Positions 18,039-27,273 of a stretch of DNA of 64,000 bases are shown here, piece after piece; positions within the stretch are counted from its first letter, which is position 1; the number at the start of each line of letters is the position of its first letter. The notes beneath the pieces were generated by a model. That model was not told the DNA's origin. It saw nothing but the letters and a program-made list of their open reading frames with translations, and made no database searches. This stretch comes from Rhizobiaceae bacterium (GTDB lineage Bacteria; Pseudomonadota; Alphaproteobacteria; Rhizobiales; Rhizobiaceae): assembly GCA_023953905.1 (NCBI GenBank), contig JAMLJA010000013.1:1-64000 (forward strand). Reading direction: 5' to 3'. The position numbers were made by a program, and so were the translations under genes.

Positions 18039-18452
18039 ATGGGGCATTGCTATCACCACGCGCTGTCCTCGGCGCGCAAATGGGGTGGCACAGCGGAAGA
18101 CTATCTGCCGCTGCACCAATGGTTCGACGAGTCGAAGGAAATCACGGCGGACTTCCGGCACCGCGCGCTGCGCCACCATGCGCAGGGCATATTCGAGCTG
18201 GAGCGGACCTTCGGCGCTGCCATCACCATCTCGACCGGTCGCGTCGTGCCGGTCCGGCTGATCGGCGAGCAGCATGTGCTGGAGGATCTCGGCTTCATCC
18301 CGAGCTTTGCCGATTGGGTACGCTGCATCCGGCCTCAGCCCTGGATGGGTCGCGCCCAGCCCATTCACAAGCTGGTCGATCCCTTCGCGGCGCCGCCTGA
18401 GCCCGACCCAAGCCCTCCACCGCAAGCCGCCCTCGATCCGACGGCGGCCTGA
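18039..18452 (+). CDS. Hypothetical protein (DUF6915-like)
   Basis: 137 aa. The N-terminal HCYHHALSSARKWGG..DYLPLHQWFDESK is rich in His and Trp, and the middle ALRHHAQGIFELERTFG followed by RLIGEQHVLEDLGFIPSFADWVR resembles DUF6915 proteins from related elements; function unknown. The C-terminus is proline-rich. The start ATG follows GAGGAGG, ten bases after the previous stop, so translation of the pair is probably coupled. Confidence 0.8.
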   Translation: MGHCYHHALSSARKWGGTAEDYLPLHQWFDESKEITADFRHRALRHHAQGIFELERTFGAAITISTGRVVPVRLIGEQHVLEDLGFIPSFADWVRCIRPQPWMGRAQPIHKLVDPFAAPPEPDPSPPPQAALDPTAA

Positions 18453-18474
18453 TCACCGCCATTCACCCAAATCA

Positions 18475-18516
18475 GCCCGGCCATCGTGCCGGGCGTTTTC
18501 GTTCCAGGAGCTTGTC
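18475..18516 (+). promoter_or_regulatory. Hairpin leader before 18517 gene
   Basis: Stem GCCCGGC/GCCGGGC (18475-18481, 18488-18494), loop CATCGT, tail GTTTTCGTT, then CCAGGAG and the ATG. Near-duplicate of the leader at 17507. The T-rich tail suggests partial termination. Confidence 0.5.
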
Positions 18517-18933
18517 ATGGCCGATTATTTCACACATTTCTCGTGTCTGCTCGATGTCGGCACGCCCGACAATGCAGCCCGCGCGCTCGACCTCTACAAC
18601 AGCCTGTCGGAGGACGGCGTATCGGAGGAGCCGCCTTCAGAAGGCTTCCTTCTGTCGATCCAGCCCGAACATGGCGGCAGCCAACTCTGGATGCGCGATG
18701 ACGCCACTGGCGATCCCGAGCGGCTGATCCAGTTCGTGAAGATCTGCGCCGCCGAATTCGGGCTGACGGGCCGTTGGGGCTTCCAATACGCCAACACCTG
18801 TTCGCGCCCACGGCTCGATGGGTTCGGCGGGGGCGCGCACGTCCTCGACCTCGCGACGGGCGAGACGATCGCGTCGACCTACACCGATGGTTGGCTCGCC
18901 GAAACGCTCTCCAGCAATGGAGAGCGGATATGA
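18517..18933 (+). CDS. Hypothetical protein, ICE-associated
   Basis: 138 aa, soluble, acidic: MADYFTHFSCLLDVG...DNAARALDLYNSL, a central block SQLWMRDDATGDPERLIQFVKICAAEFGLTGRWGF, and a Gly-rich segment FGGGAHVLDLATGE. I do not recognise a named family. The fold could be a small alpha/beta protein. The start follows CCAGGAG. It overlaps the next gene by four bases (ATGA), so the two are translationally coupled. Confidence 0.75.
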   Translation: MADYFTHFSCLLDVGTPDNAARALDLYNSLSEDGVSEEPPSEGFLLSIQPEHGGSQLWMRDDATGDPERLIQFVKICAAEFGLTGRWGFQYANTCSRPRLDGFGGGAHVLDLATGETIASTYTDGWLAETLSSNGERI

Positions 18934-19181
18934 GCATTCCCGCGCACGCCAGCACCAATTTCCAGACACTGCTGCGCGCGGCAGCGGACGGCAATCTCGC
19001 GCTGATGGAATGCCTCGACGCGCGGACGGGCAATCCCCGCTACGTCATCTGCGCCGTGGGGCGTGACAACGGCGACTACGTCTTCACGCCCTTCGGCCAT
19101 CTCGCCGACGGCAATCCCTACGATGCTTATCTGCCGCCCGATCCCGATAATGCGGATGGTTTCGTCCATCCTGATCGCTGA
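18930..19181 (+). CDS. Small hypothetical protein (DUF6117-like)
   Basis: 83 aa. NFQTLLRAAADGNLALMECLDARTGNPRYVICAVGRDNGDYVFTPFGHLADGNPYDAYLPP matches, as I remember it, the DUF6117 proteins of ICE accessory blocks; function unknown. GNLALMEC and YVICAV suggest a small beta-rich domain. ATG overlaps the stop of the preceding gene, and the gene is followed by a strong terminator (19206-19239), so it ends this operon. Confidence 0.8.
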   Translation: MSIPAHASTNFQTLLRAAADGNLALMECLDARTGNPRYVICAVGRDNGDYVFTPFGHLADGNPYDAYLPPDPDNADGFVHPDR

Positions 19182-19205
19182 CCCTTTCTTGACCTGATCC
19201 GTTGA

Positions 19206-19239
19206 AGCGCCCCGCCATCTGGCCGGGGCGCTTTTTTTC
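19206..19239 (+). terminator. Rho-independent terminator
   Basis: Stem AGCGCCCCG/CGGGGCGCT (19206-19214, 19224-19232) followed by seven T residues. It closes the ParB-to-DUF6117 transcript, so the strawberry-notch gene needs its own promoter. Confidence 0.85.
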
Positions 19240-19291
19240 ATGTGGCCACGGCCAGCCCGAGTGAGAGGCAGAGTGAGGCCGGGACGAGTTT

Positions 19292-19327
19292 GAGCCGCTG
19301 CGGTCGAGAGAGAGCGCTGCGCGGCTC
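19292..19327 (+). promoter_or_regulatory. Hairpin leader before strawberry-notch gene
   Basis: Perfect outer stem GAGCCGC/GCGGCTC (19292-19298, 19321-19327) enclosing GGTCGAGAGAGAG, the same purine-rich segment as in leader C (15281-15293). The outer stem is unrelated in sequence to A-C. It may be a divergent member of that leader family. Confidence 0.45.
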
Positions 19328-19359
19328 GATCCTGTCCTGCTCTCCTCAAGGCTTTTCCC

Positions 19360-22300
19360 ATGAACATGATGTCCGTATCGGCGGCGCCTGCTGCCGGAAA
19401 CCTTCCGCTTGCCTCCGGTCAGGAGTCGTCCGCAGCAATCTTCGCGGCGGCGGGCCTGCTATTGCCTCATCTCGAACGCGGCGAGCGTGTTGACGCCGCG
19501 ACCTTGCGCGCGGCGATGGAAAACGCATTCGGCGCGTCCGACACAAGCGGCGCCTGGGACTGGAAGACGGCATATGACGCCTGCGAGGCGGCGACCGTCC
19601 TGTTCCTGCGCAAATACGGAAAGGCGCTTTTCCGCAAATCCGGTTCTCCGGCTGCACGGCTTGTCCCGCTGACGAAGATCGCCAGCCTTCTGCCGACGCA
19701 TACGCGGCGTTCTTCCGAAAGCCAGAGCTTCCAGCAGTTCTCAACGCCAATCCCGCTCGGCCTGGCCGCGGCTCATGCCGCCGCCATCACGCCAGCCGAC
19801 CGGGTGCTGGAACCATCCGCCGGCACTGGCCTCCTCGCCATTCTCGCCGAGACCGCTGGCGGCACGCTCGTTCTCAACGAACTGACTGAGATGCGTGCCG
19901 CGCTACTCTCCTCCCTTTTTCCGGCCATTCCTGTCACCCGCTTCGACGCGGCCCAGATCGACGATCACCTCGATCCCGCGATCGTACCGAGCGTCGTGCT
20001 GATGAATCCGCCGTTCTCGGTCATGGCGAATGTCGAGGGCCGAGTTGCAGACGCCGCGTTTCGCCATGTCGCCTCGGCGCTCGCGCGCCTCGCTTCCGGC
20101 GGCCGTCTTGTGGCGATCACCGGCGCGAGCTTCGCGCCCGACAATCCGGCTTGGGCCTCTGCCTTCGCCCGTTTGCAGGAGCGCGGCCGCGTCGTGTTTT
20201 CCGCCGCGATCGACGGCGCGGTCTATGCCAAGCATGGCACGACCATCAATACGCGTCTGACCATCATCGACAAACTGCCGGCCGACGATCCGGCCGTGTT
20301 CCCGCCTTCTCCAAGCGTCGCGCCGGACGTCGCCACGCTTATGGGATGGCTTGACGAGCAACTGTCCGCGCGGCTTCCTGTCGATCCGTCAGTCGTCATT
20401 CCCGTGATCACCACGGCCGCGCCTCGCAGCGTGCGCGGCTATCTCAATCGCACCGCCAGCTCCGCCCCGGCCGCACCCATGGCCGAACCGGAGGGCTTGC
20501 CGCTCGCCTATGAGACGCTCGACTGGCAGGCCGGCGAAGCGGGCCGTCTCTCCGACGCCATCTATGAAGAATACGGATTGCAAGCGATCCGAATTTCCGG
20601 ATCTCAGGCGCATCCGACCAAGCTCGTGCAATCGGCTGCGATGGCCAGCGTCGCACCGCCGAAGCCGGCCTATCGGCCGCACCTCCCGGCTAACGTCCAC
20701 GATCTGCTGTCCGACGCACAGTTGGAGACCGTGATCTATGCCGGCGAGGCGCATGCCGATTACCTCGCTGGATCATGGACGGTGGATGCCACCTTCGATG
20801 TCGTCAGCGCCGCGCGTGAAGATGCGGCGAACGTCGTGCGCTTTCGGCGTGGCTTCATGATCGGTGACGGCACCGGCGTCGGCAAAGGCCGCCAGTCCGC
20901 CGCCATCATCCTCGACAACTGGCTCCAGGGCCGCCGCAAGGCTGTTTGGATCAGCAAGTCTGACAAGCTGATCGAGGATGCACAGCGCGACTGGTCGTCG
21001 CTGAGCATGGAACGTCTGCTGATCACACCGCTCTCGCGTTTCCCGCAAGGGCGCCCGATCACGCTGCCGGAAGGCGTCCTATTTACAACCTACGCCACGC
21101 TACGGTTCGACGACCGCGGCGAGAAGCTTTCGCGCGTCAAACAAATCGTCGAATGGTTGGGCTCCGACTTCGATGGGGCGATTATTTTCGACGAGGCGCA
21201 CGCGATGCAGAATGCCGGTGGCGGCAAGGGGGAACGCGGCGATGTCGCTGCCTCGCAACAGGGACGCGCGGGTCTGCGGCTCCAGCATGCCCTGTCGAAC
21301 GCCCGCATCGTCTATGTCTCCGCGACCGGCGCCACCACGGTCCACAATCTCGCCTACGCCCAGCGGCTCGGACTCTGGGGCGGCGAGGATTTTCCGTTCG
21401 GCACCCGCGCCGAGTTCGTGGAGGCGATCGAAGCCGGCGGCGTCGCGGCGATGGAGGTGCTGGCCCGCGACCTGCGCGCGCTCGGTCTCTACACCGCCCG
21501 TTCGCTCTCCTTCGACGGCGTCGAATATGAGCTGGTCGAGCATGCGCTGACGCCGGAGCAAACGCGCATCTATGACGCTTATGCCGGCGCGTTCGCCATC
21601 ATCCATAACAATCTCGACGCGGCGATGGAGGCGGCCAACATCACCGGCGCGTCCGGCACCTTGAACCGGCAGGCCAAATCCGCCGCGCGTTCGGCCTTCG
21701 AGAGCGCCAAGCAACGCTTCTTCGGCCACCTGCTCACGAGCATGAAGACGCCGACGCTGATCCACTCGATCAGCCGTGATCTCGATGAAGGCCATTCCGC
21801 CGTCATCCAGATCGTCTCGACCGGCGAGGCGCTGATGGAACGCCGCCTGGCCGACCTGCCTACCGAGGAATGGAACGACGTTCGCATGGACATCACGCCG
21901 CGCGAATACGTTTTATCGTATTTGGAGACGAGCTTTCCGGTGCAGCTCTACGAGCCCTTCACGGACAGCGAGGGCAACCTGTCATCACGGCCCGTCACCC
22001 GAGATGGTCAGCCTGTCGAAAGCCGCGAGGCTGTCGCGCGCCGCGACGAGTTGATCGCCAAGCTCGCCAGTCTGCCACCTGTTCCCGGCGCGCTCGACCA
22101 GATCGTCCAGCATTTCGGTACCGATATGGTAGCGGAGGTGACGGGCCGTTCACGGCGTATCGTCCGTAAGGGCGACCGTCTCGCCGTCGAAAATCGCGCC
22201 GCCTCCGCGAATCTCGCGGAGACGCAGGCGTTCATGGACGACGCGAAGCGTGTCCTGATCTTCTCCGACGCGGGCGGGACCGGCCGCAGCTATCATGCCG

Positions 22301-23685
22301 AGCTGTCAGCGCGGAACACGCGGCTGCGCGTCCACTATCTGCTCGAACCGGGATGGAAGGCCGACGCCGCCATTCAGGGGCTCGGCCGGACGCACCGCAC
22401 CAATCAGGCGCAGCCGCCGCTGTTCCGACCGATCGCGACCGACGTGAAGGCCGAGAAGCGCTTCCTCTCGACCATTGCCCGTCGCCTCGACACGCTGGGC
22501 GCGATCACGCGCGGCCAGCGCCAGACCGGCGGCCAGGGCCTGTTCCGGCCGGAGGACAATCTGGAAAGCGCCTATGCCCGCGATGCGCTGCGCCAGCTCT
22601 ATCTCCTCCTGGTGCGCGGCAAGGTCGAGGGCTGTTCGCTCGACCGCTTTGAGTCCGCCACTGGCCTGAAGCTGATGGATTCGACCGGCATCAAGGATGA
22701 GCTGCCGCCGATCATCACCTTCCTCAATCGGCTGCTCGCGCTCACCATCGAGCTTCAAGGCATCCTGTTCACTGCGTTCGAGCAACTGCTGAACGCGAAG
22801 ATCGAGGGCGCCATCGCCAGCGGCGCCTATGATGTCGGGTTGGAGACGCTGACAGCGGAACGCTTCACCGTCACCGATCGCCAGATCATCTACACCCATC
22901 CAGGCACCGGCGCGGAAACCCGGCTGCTCACAATCACGCAGCGCGAGCGCAATCGTCCGGTGACGCTCGATGATGCGCTCGGCCATCTCGATGACCGCCA
23001 AGCGAAGCTGCTCGTCAACGAGCGGTCGGGACGCGCTGCCGTGCAGATTCCGACGACGAGCATCATGCTCGACGACGGCGAGATCGAGCGGCGCGTCCAG
23101 CTGATCCGGCCGATGGAGGCGCATAATGTTCCGGTGAAGATGATGGGTGAGACCCATTGGCTCGACGCCGATCGGAATGCCTTCGCCGCAGCCTGGACCA
23201 CGGAGGTCGCCGAGGTGCCGGAATTTGCCGACAGCACGATCCATGTCGTCACCGGCCTGCTACTGCCGATCTGGAAGCGGCTGCCGAACGAATCCACTCG
23301 CGTCTATCGGCTTCAGACCGATGAGGGTGAGCGGATCGTCGGCCGCAAGGTCTCGCCGGCCTGGGCGGCGAACGCGACTACGACCGGCGCCTCCTCGCTG
23401 ACGCCGGACGCCGCGTTCATGGCGCTGATGGAGGGTCGCACGATCCTCGATCTCGCCGAGGGCCTCCAGCTTCGCCGCTGCCGTGTCATGGGCGCCAACC
23501 GCATCGAGCTGTCCGGCTTCACCGACACGATGCGCGAACGGCTCTCGGCCTTTGGCCTCTTCCACGAAATCATCGCGTGGAAGCTGCGTATGTTCGTGCC
23601 GACCGACACATCCGGCCCGGCGGTGCTCGAGCGCGTGCTGGGCCGCTGGCCGGTCGAGCGCATCGGCGAGCGCGAGGCGGCTTGA
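19360..23685 (+). CDS. Strawberry-notch-type helicase fused to a methyltransferase domain
   Basis: 1441 aa. An N-terminal Rossmann methyltransferase-like domain carries RVLEPSAGTGLLA (about 148-160) and NPPF (216-219), the signature of N6-adenine methyltransferases. The SF2 helicase core follows: Walker A in GDGTGVGKG (K near 509) and DEAH at about 610-613, then the strawberry-notch region (YTARSLSFDGVEYELVEHALT) and the helicase C lobe (FSDAGGTGRSYHAE, GLGRTHRTNQAQ). Such fusions occur on plasmids and ICEs; proposed roles are DNA handling or anti-defence, none proven. It overlaps the Toprim gene by one base (TGATG). Confidence 0.88.
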   Translation: MNMMSVSAAPAAGNLPLASGQESSAAIFAAAGLLLPHLERGERVDAATLRAAMENAFGASDTSGAWDWKTAYDACEAATVLFLRKYGKALFRKSGSPAARLVPLTKIASLLPTHTRRSSESQSFQQFSTPIPLGLAAAHAAAITPADRVLEPSAGTGLLAILAETAGGTLVLNELTEMRAALLSSLFPAIPVTRFDAAQIDDHLDPAIVPSVVLMNPPFSVMANVEGRVADAAFRHVASALARLASGGRLVAITGASFAPDNPAWASAFARLQERGRVVFSAAIDGAVYAKHGTTINTRLTIIDKLPADDPAVFPPSPSVAPDVATLMGWLDEQLSARLPVDPSVVIPVITTAAPRSVRGYLNRTASSAPAAPMAEPEGLPLAYETLDWQAGEAGRLSDAIYEEYGLQAIRISGSQAHPTKLVQSAAMASVAPPKPAYRPHLPANVHDLLSDAQLETVIYAGEAHADYLAGSWTVDATFDVVSAAREDAANVVRFRRGFMIGDGTGVGKGRQSAAIILDNWLQGRRKAVWISKSDKLIEDAQRDWSSLSMERLLITPLSRFPQGRPITLPEGVLFTTYATLRFDDRGEKLSRVKQIVEWLGSDFDGAIIFDEAHAMQNAGGGKGERGDVAASQQGRAGLRLQHALSNARIVYVSATGATTVHNLAYAQRLGLWGGEDFPFGTRAEFVEAIEAGGVAAMEVLARDLRALGLYTARSLSFDGVEYELVEHALTPEQTRIYDAYAGAFAIIHNNLDAAMEAANITGASGTLNRQAKSAARSAFESAKQRFFGHLLTSMKTPTLIHSISRDLDEGHSAVIQIVSTGEALMERRLADLPTEEWNDVRMDITPREYVLSYLETSFPVQLYEPFTDSEGNLSSRPVTRDGQPVESREAVARRDELIAKLASLPPVPGALDQIVQHFGTDMVAEVTGRSRRIVRKGDRLAVENRAASANLAETQAFMDDAKRVLIFSDAGGTGRSYHAELSARNTRLRVHYLLEPGWKADAAIQGLGRTHRTNQAQPPLFRPIATDVKAEKRFLSTIARRLDTLGAITRGQRQTGGQGLFRPEDNLESAYARDALRQLYLLLVRGKVEGCSLDRFESATGLKLMDSTGIKDELPPIITFLNRLLALTIELQGILFTAFEQLLNAKIEGAIASGAYDVGLETLTAERFTVTDRQIIYTHPGTGAETRLLTITQRERNRPVTLDDALGHLDDRQAKLLVNERSGRAAVQIPTTSIMLDDGEIERRVQLIRPMEAHNVPVKMMGETHWLDADRNAFAAAWTTEVAEVPEFADSTIHVVTGLLLPIWKRLPNESTRVYRLQTDEGERIVGRKVSPAWAANATTTGASSLTPDAAFMALMEGRTILDLAEGLQLRRCRVMGANRIELSGFTDTMRERLSAFGLFHEIIAWKLRMFVPTDTSGPAVLERVLGRWPVERIGEREAA

Positions 23686-24743
23686 TGCCCCGTCACAATG
23701 CCGCAGAACTTGCACACCGTCTTGGCCGGCAGGCCGAGGCGGTGTGCCGTCACTATCTGTCTGCCGGACGCCGTCAGGGCAATTACTGGCAGGTCGGGGA
23801 TGTGCGCAACACGCCGGGCCGCTCGATGTTCGTGCGGTTGAAGGATTCGCCGAAAGGTCCGGCCGGCAAATGGACCGATGCCGCGGCGTCGGGCGAGCAT
23901 GGCGATCTGCTCGACGTGATTCGCGAAAGTTGTGGCCTTGTCGACTTCAAGGATGTGGCCAAGGAAGCGCGCCGATTCCTCGCGCTCCCGCATCCTGAAC
24001 CGGAAAGGACCAGGATGCTGGCCGGCAGACAGTCCATCAGCGCCGGCTCACCCGAAGCGGCGCGGCGGCTCTTTGCCATGTCGCAGCCGATCGGCGGAAC
24101 CCTCGTCGAAGCGGTTTTGCGCAAACGCGGCATTACGACTTTGCACGAAACCGGCGCGCTTCGCTTCCATCCGCGCTGCTACTATCGGCCGGACGAGCAT
24201 AGCCCGACCGAGACCTGGCCCGCGATGATCGCTGCCGTCACCGACCTTTCCGGCAAGTTGACCGGCGCGCATCGCACCTGGCTCGACCCCGGCGGATTCA
24301 GCGAGGCCAATCTCGGCCGTGCCCCGATCGAGACGCCGCGGCGTGCGATGGGCGATCTCCTCGGGCAGGCCGTGCGCTTCGGCGTGGGCGGCGAGGTAAT
24401 GGCGGCCGGCGAAGGCATCGAGACGACATTGTCTGTCCGATCGGTCCTGACGCAGATGCCGTCGATGGCGGCGCTCTCGGCCGCGCACCTCTCGGCCATT
24501 CTGTTCCCGCGGACGCTGCGGCGGCTCTACGTCGCGCGCGACAACGATCCGGCCGGTGACAGGGCGATGACCGTGCTGATCGAGCGCGCCAGCGCCGTCG
24601 GGATCGAGGCGGTCGTGCTCACGCCACGGCTCGGGGACTTCAACGAGGATCTCCGGCTGCTCGGCTTCGACGCCCTTGCGGCCCATCTGCGTCTACAGGT
24701 CGCCTCGGAGGACGTCGCCCGCTTCATGTCCCTGGCGGTCTGA
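23685..24743 (+). CDS. Toprim-domain primase-like protein
   Basis: 352 aa. The N-terminal part (CRHYLSAGRRQGNYWQVGDVRNTPGRSMFVRL...GKWTDAAASGEHGDLLDVIR) resembles the DUF7146/primase-associated domain seen before Toprim in phage and ICE proteins. The C-terminal Toprim domain has the catalytic Glu in GEGIETTLSV and the DxD-like YVARDNDPAGDRA. No zinc-ribbon cysteine set is evident, so it may be primase-like rather than a complete primase. Translation is coupled to the helicase gene through TGATG, suggesting the two act together on DNA. Confidence 0.83.
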   Translation: MPRHNAAELAHRLGRQAEAVCRHYLSAGRRQGNYWQVGDVRNTPGRSMFVRLKDSPKGPAGKWTDAAASGEHGDLLDVIRESCGLVDFKDVAKEARRFLALPHPEPERTRMLAGRQSISAGSPEAARRLFAMSQPIGGTLVEAVLRKRGITTLHETGALRFHPRCYYRPDEHSPTETWPAMIAAVTDLSGKLTGAHRTWLDPGGFSEANLGRAPIETPRRAMGDLLGQAVRFGVGGEVMAAGEGIETTLSVRSVLTQMPSMAALSAAHLSAILFPRTLRRLYVARDNDPAGDRAMTVLIERASAVGIEAVVLTPRLGDFNEDLRLLGFDALAAHLRLQVASEDVARFMSLAV

Positions 24744-25069
24744 TCGACTGGCAAGGGAAGGTGCGGCAGGGCGGTGCGTGACAGGCTGCGATCATGGCGC
24801 GAGACCTCCGGGGTCGAGAGGCCACACCCACGGCCTTCTGAGAGGGCGATCGGGCGTCAGCCGGGCCGGACAGGCAATGCCTGCGGCCGACGATTTTCCG
24901 CCGCGCCCCCGTGGGGCGCTTTGCATCGCGAGGCAAAATCGCCGGCCTCCAGCATCCTCCACAGTGTTCCGGCCCTTCGCTTTGCTGCGGGTGCAGGTCC
25001 GGCCCGCCCGTCGCCTTCGTCGCCATGAAGGCCGCGATGGGCGCGGCCACACCGCGAAGGAAAGTCGCC
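24744..25069 (+). other. Gap with nested inverted repeats before DUF2493 gene
   Basis: No convincing gene in these 326 bp. GCGCCCC-CGT-GGGGCGC (24903-24919) is a perfect hairpin, enclosed by CGATTTT (24891-24897) and AAAATCG (24935-24941). The structure lies about 130 bases upstream of the DUF2493 start and could be part of its leader RNA. Confidence 0.5.
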
Positions 25070-26002
25070 ATGACCGATGGACACGACACCGCATACGAGC
25101 CGCACCACGATTCCTCTCCGACCGATCACCTGCTTCAGGAACTCCAGCTCTACGGCTACCGTCCCTTCGAAGACGAACCCGACCCGCGACCGCTTCCGGA
25201 AGGCCGCGTCATCGCCGGCAGCATCGCCGACATCTTCGACGCCCTCGTGGTGGCGCTCTCCGACACCCGCCTCGAACCAGATCTGGAAGAATTGCTCTGG
25301 GGCACGGTCAACCTCTTCCATCGCGCCACCGACCGGATCGAACGCGAACTCGACGACAACGAGATCGCCCAGCGGCGCCTCCAGCGCGAACAGGATGGCT
25401 CGGAGGTCAAGTCTGTCGAACTCGAACGCCTGACGGCACAGGGCCAGACCCTTCTCGAACGGCGCAACGCCTTCGAACTGATGCGCGACCAGGCCGCCGA
25501 GCACTTCGAGCGCAACACCCACTCGATCTGGCGGCCGCGCACCGGCTCGATGGTCAACCATCGCAACCTCACCGCCGCGATGATCGACAGCCGCGATTTC
25601 CTCGCCGCGAAGCGTCGCACCGAGGCCGAGGTGCTCCTGCCTCCCGGCCCGAAGGTTGCCTTCACCGGCGGTCTCGATTTCAACGATCACCGCCTGATCT
25701 GGGCCAGGCTCGATCAGGTCCACGCCAAGCATCCGGGCATGGTGCTGCTGCACGGTGGAAGCCCGAAGGGCGCCGAACTCATTGCCGCCAAATGGGCCGA
25801 CAACCGCAAGGTGCCACAGATCGCCTTCAGGCCTGACTGGACCAAACACGGCAAGGCCGCCCCGTTCAAGCGCAACGACGCGATGCTCGATGTTCTGCCG
25901 GTCGGCGTCCTCGTCTTCCCCGGCACCGGGATTCAGGAAAACCTCGCCGACAAGGCCCGGAAACTCGGTATCCCCGTCATGAAGTTCGATGGCGGCGCAT
26001 AA
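25070..26002 (+). CDS. DUF2493 (SLOG-like) domain protein
   Basis: 310 aa. The N-terminal half is acidic and helical (RIERELDDNEIAQRRLQREQDGSEVKSVELERL, probably coiled coil). The C-terminal domain VAFTGGLDFNDHRLIWARLDQVHAKHPGMVLLHGGSPKGAELIAAKWADNRKVPQIAF is DUF2493/YspA-like: a Rossmann-related SLOG fold that binds nucleotide ligands. Several SLOG proteins serve in nucleotide-signal defence systems, but the role of the ICE members is unknown. ATG at 25070 follows AAGGAAAG; the open frame begins earlier at 24911 without a site. Confidence 0.83.
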   Translation: MTDGHDTAYEPHHDSSPTDHLLQELQLYGYRPFEDEPDPRPLPEGRVIAGSIADIFDALVVALSDTRLEPDLEELLWGTVNLFHRATDRIERELDDNEIAQRRLQREQDGSEVKSVELERLTAQGQTLLERRNAFELMRDQAAEHFERNTHSIWRPRTGSMVNHRNLTAAMIDSRDFLAAKRRTEAEVLLPPGPKVAFTGGLDFNDHRLIWARLDQVHAKHPGMVLLHGGSPKGAELIAAKWADNRKVPQIAFRPDWTKHGKAAPFKRNDAMLDVLPVGVLVFPGTGIQENLADKARKLGIPVMKFDGGA

Positions 26003-26164
26003 CGCGCCGCCGCCTCGCGGCAGCAATAATTGTCTTTACGAGAAAAACGCTCTCGTTCAGAATACATCAGCATTCTTGCAGAACCGGCGAAGCAGCATAG
26101 TCGCAGGCGGAGCGTATCTCCCGGCAGCCTGTCGTGATCCTCAACCGTTTGCACGGAGGCTTTC

Positions 26165-26581
26165 ATGACGCTGATTCTGCTCGCCATCTCCCTGACGATC
26201 GCGTTTTGCGTGCTCGCCTATAACCTCGCGATCTACGCCTTGCCCTTCGCGGCCGGTTTGACCGCGTTTCAATATGCCTATGCGGCGGATGCAAGTTCTC
26301 TCATCTCCGGCCTTGCCGCCATCAGCGCCGCGCTCGGCTCGATCGCGTTGGTCATCGCCGTCGTCGGTTTCGCGAAAAATCCGGCTCTGCGTCTTGTCGC
26401 GCTGGCGATCTTCGCCATTCCCGCCGTGATCGCCGGCACCACGGTTGTCCACGGCATCGCCAAGCACATGATCGACGGAGGTCTCGTCCTCAATCTGCTG
26501 TGCGGCGCTGGCGGTCTATTCATCGGCATCGCGGCGATGATTAATCTCTACGCGGTCGGAACGGCCGTCCTTACGCGCTGA
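26165..26581 (+). CDS. Small integral membrane protein
   Basis: 138 aa with about four hydrophobic segments (residues 1-30, 48-70, 75-97 and 108-135) and few charges, so an inner-membrane protein. No family recognised. The ATG follows GGAGG by six bases. It stands alone between the DUF2493 and ssb genes. Confidence 0.75.
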   Translation: MTLILLAISLTIAFCVLAYNLAIYALPFAAGLTAFQYAYAADASSLISGLAAISAALGSIALVIAVVGFAKNPALRLVALAIFAIPAVIAGTTVVHGIAKHMIDGGLVLNLLCGAGGLFIGIAAMINLYAVGTAVLTR

Positions 26582-27273
26582 GGCAACGGCCGCGATCCTG
26601 CGCTCCCACGAGACACCCCGAAGGCTTTCGCCGCTGGCTTCCGATATCCCGTTCAGAACAAGAACGACCGTGTCAGGGACGCGTTCGCCCGCACGTTCGA
26701 TCCGCATCGCCCGTTTCGAAAAGCGTCGTCTGACAGCGAATCCCGCAGCCGTAGCGATCACCGCCCCCCGGGGTGGCCTGTCCTATATTAGTGCGGAGAT
26801 AGTCGTGAACACCTTCATCCCGCCCCATGCAGATCCGCATGCATCTCCTCTTCGCGCTGATACGGTGGGGCAGCGCCATGCGCCCGAAACCCGATAGCTT
26901 TACCGATCTCGTCCCAACCTGCCTTTCCTGCAACGACGCATGAGGAGGCTAAGAGGGTTCTGAATGGTGTGTCCGCGTGGCGGATGGGCCTGATCGGGCG
27001 CCTTTGCCAGCAAGGCCGATGGTTTGGCTGCGTGTCGTCTCCCGGCTTTCGAGAGGCGCCAATTCCTCCGACTGACTGATCCCCTAAGTCCGTTCTGTTT
27101 CCACCAGCAACCCCCGCGGCTCCGAACCGTGTTGGCGCTACGCGCCTGCCCGCACCACTTCGGGCCTTAGGGGTCAAGCTGGCGCCGAAAGCGCCAGTGC
27201 AGGAGTCTCCCGACGGCCTTGGCCGGGTCTCGTCGGAGGGAATGGTCCCTCCGGGAAGCAACGGAGACTTACC
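26582..27273 (+). other. Long gene-free stretch with structured ssb leader
   Basis: No credible reading frame in about 690 bp. The last 190 bp are strongly structured: CCCCTAAG (27081-27088) pairs with CTTAGGGG (27166-27173) around the hairpin GGCGC-TAC-GCGCC (27134-27146); then CTGGCGC-CGAAA-GCGCCAG (27179-27197); then CGGAGGGA-ATGG-TCCCTCCG (27234-27253), ending 20 bases before the ssb ATG. In the first 400 bp I see nothing definable. Confidence 0.6.
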
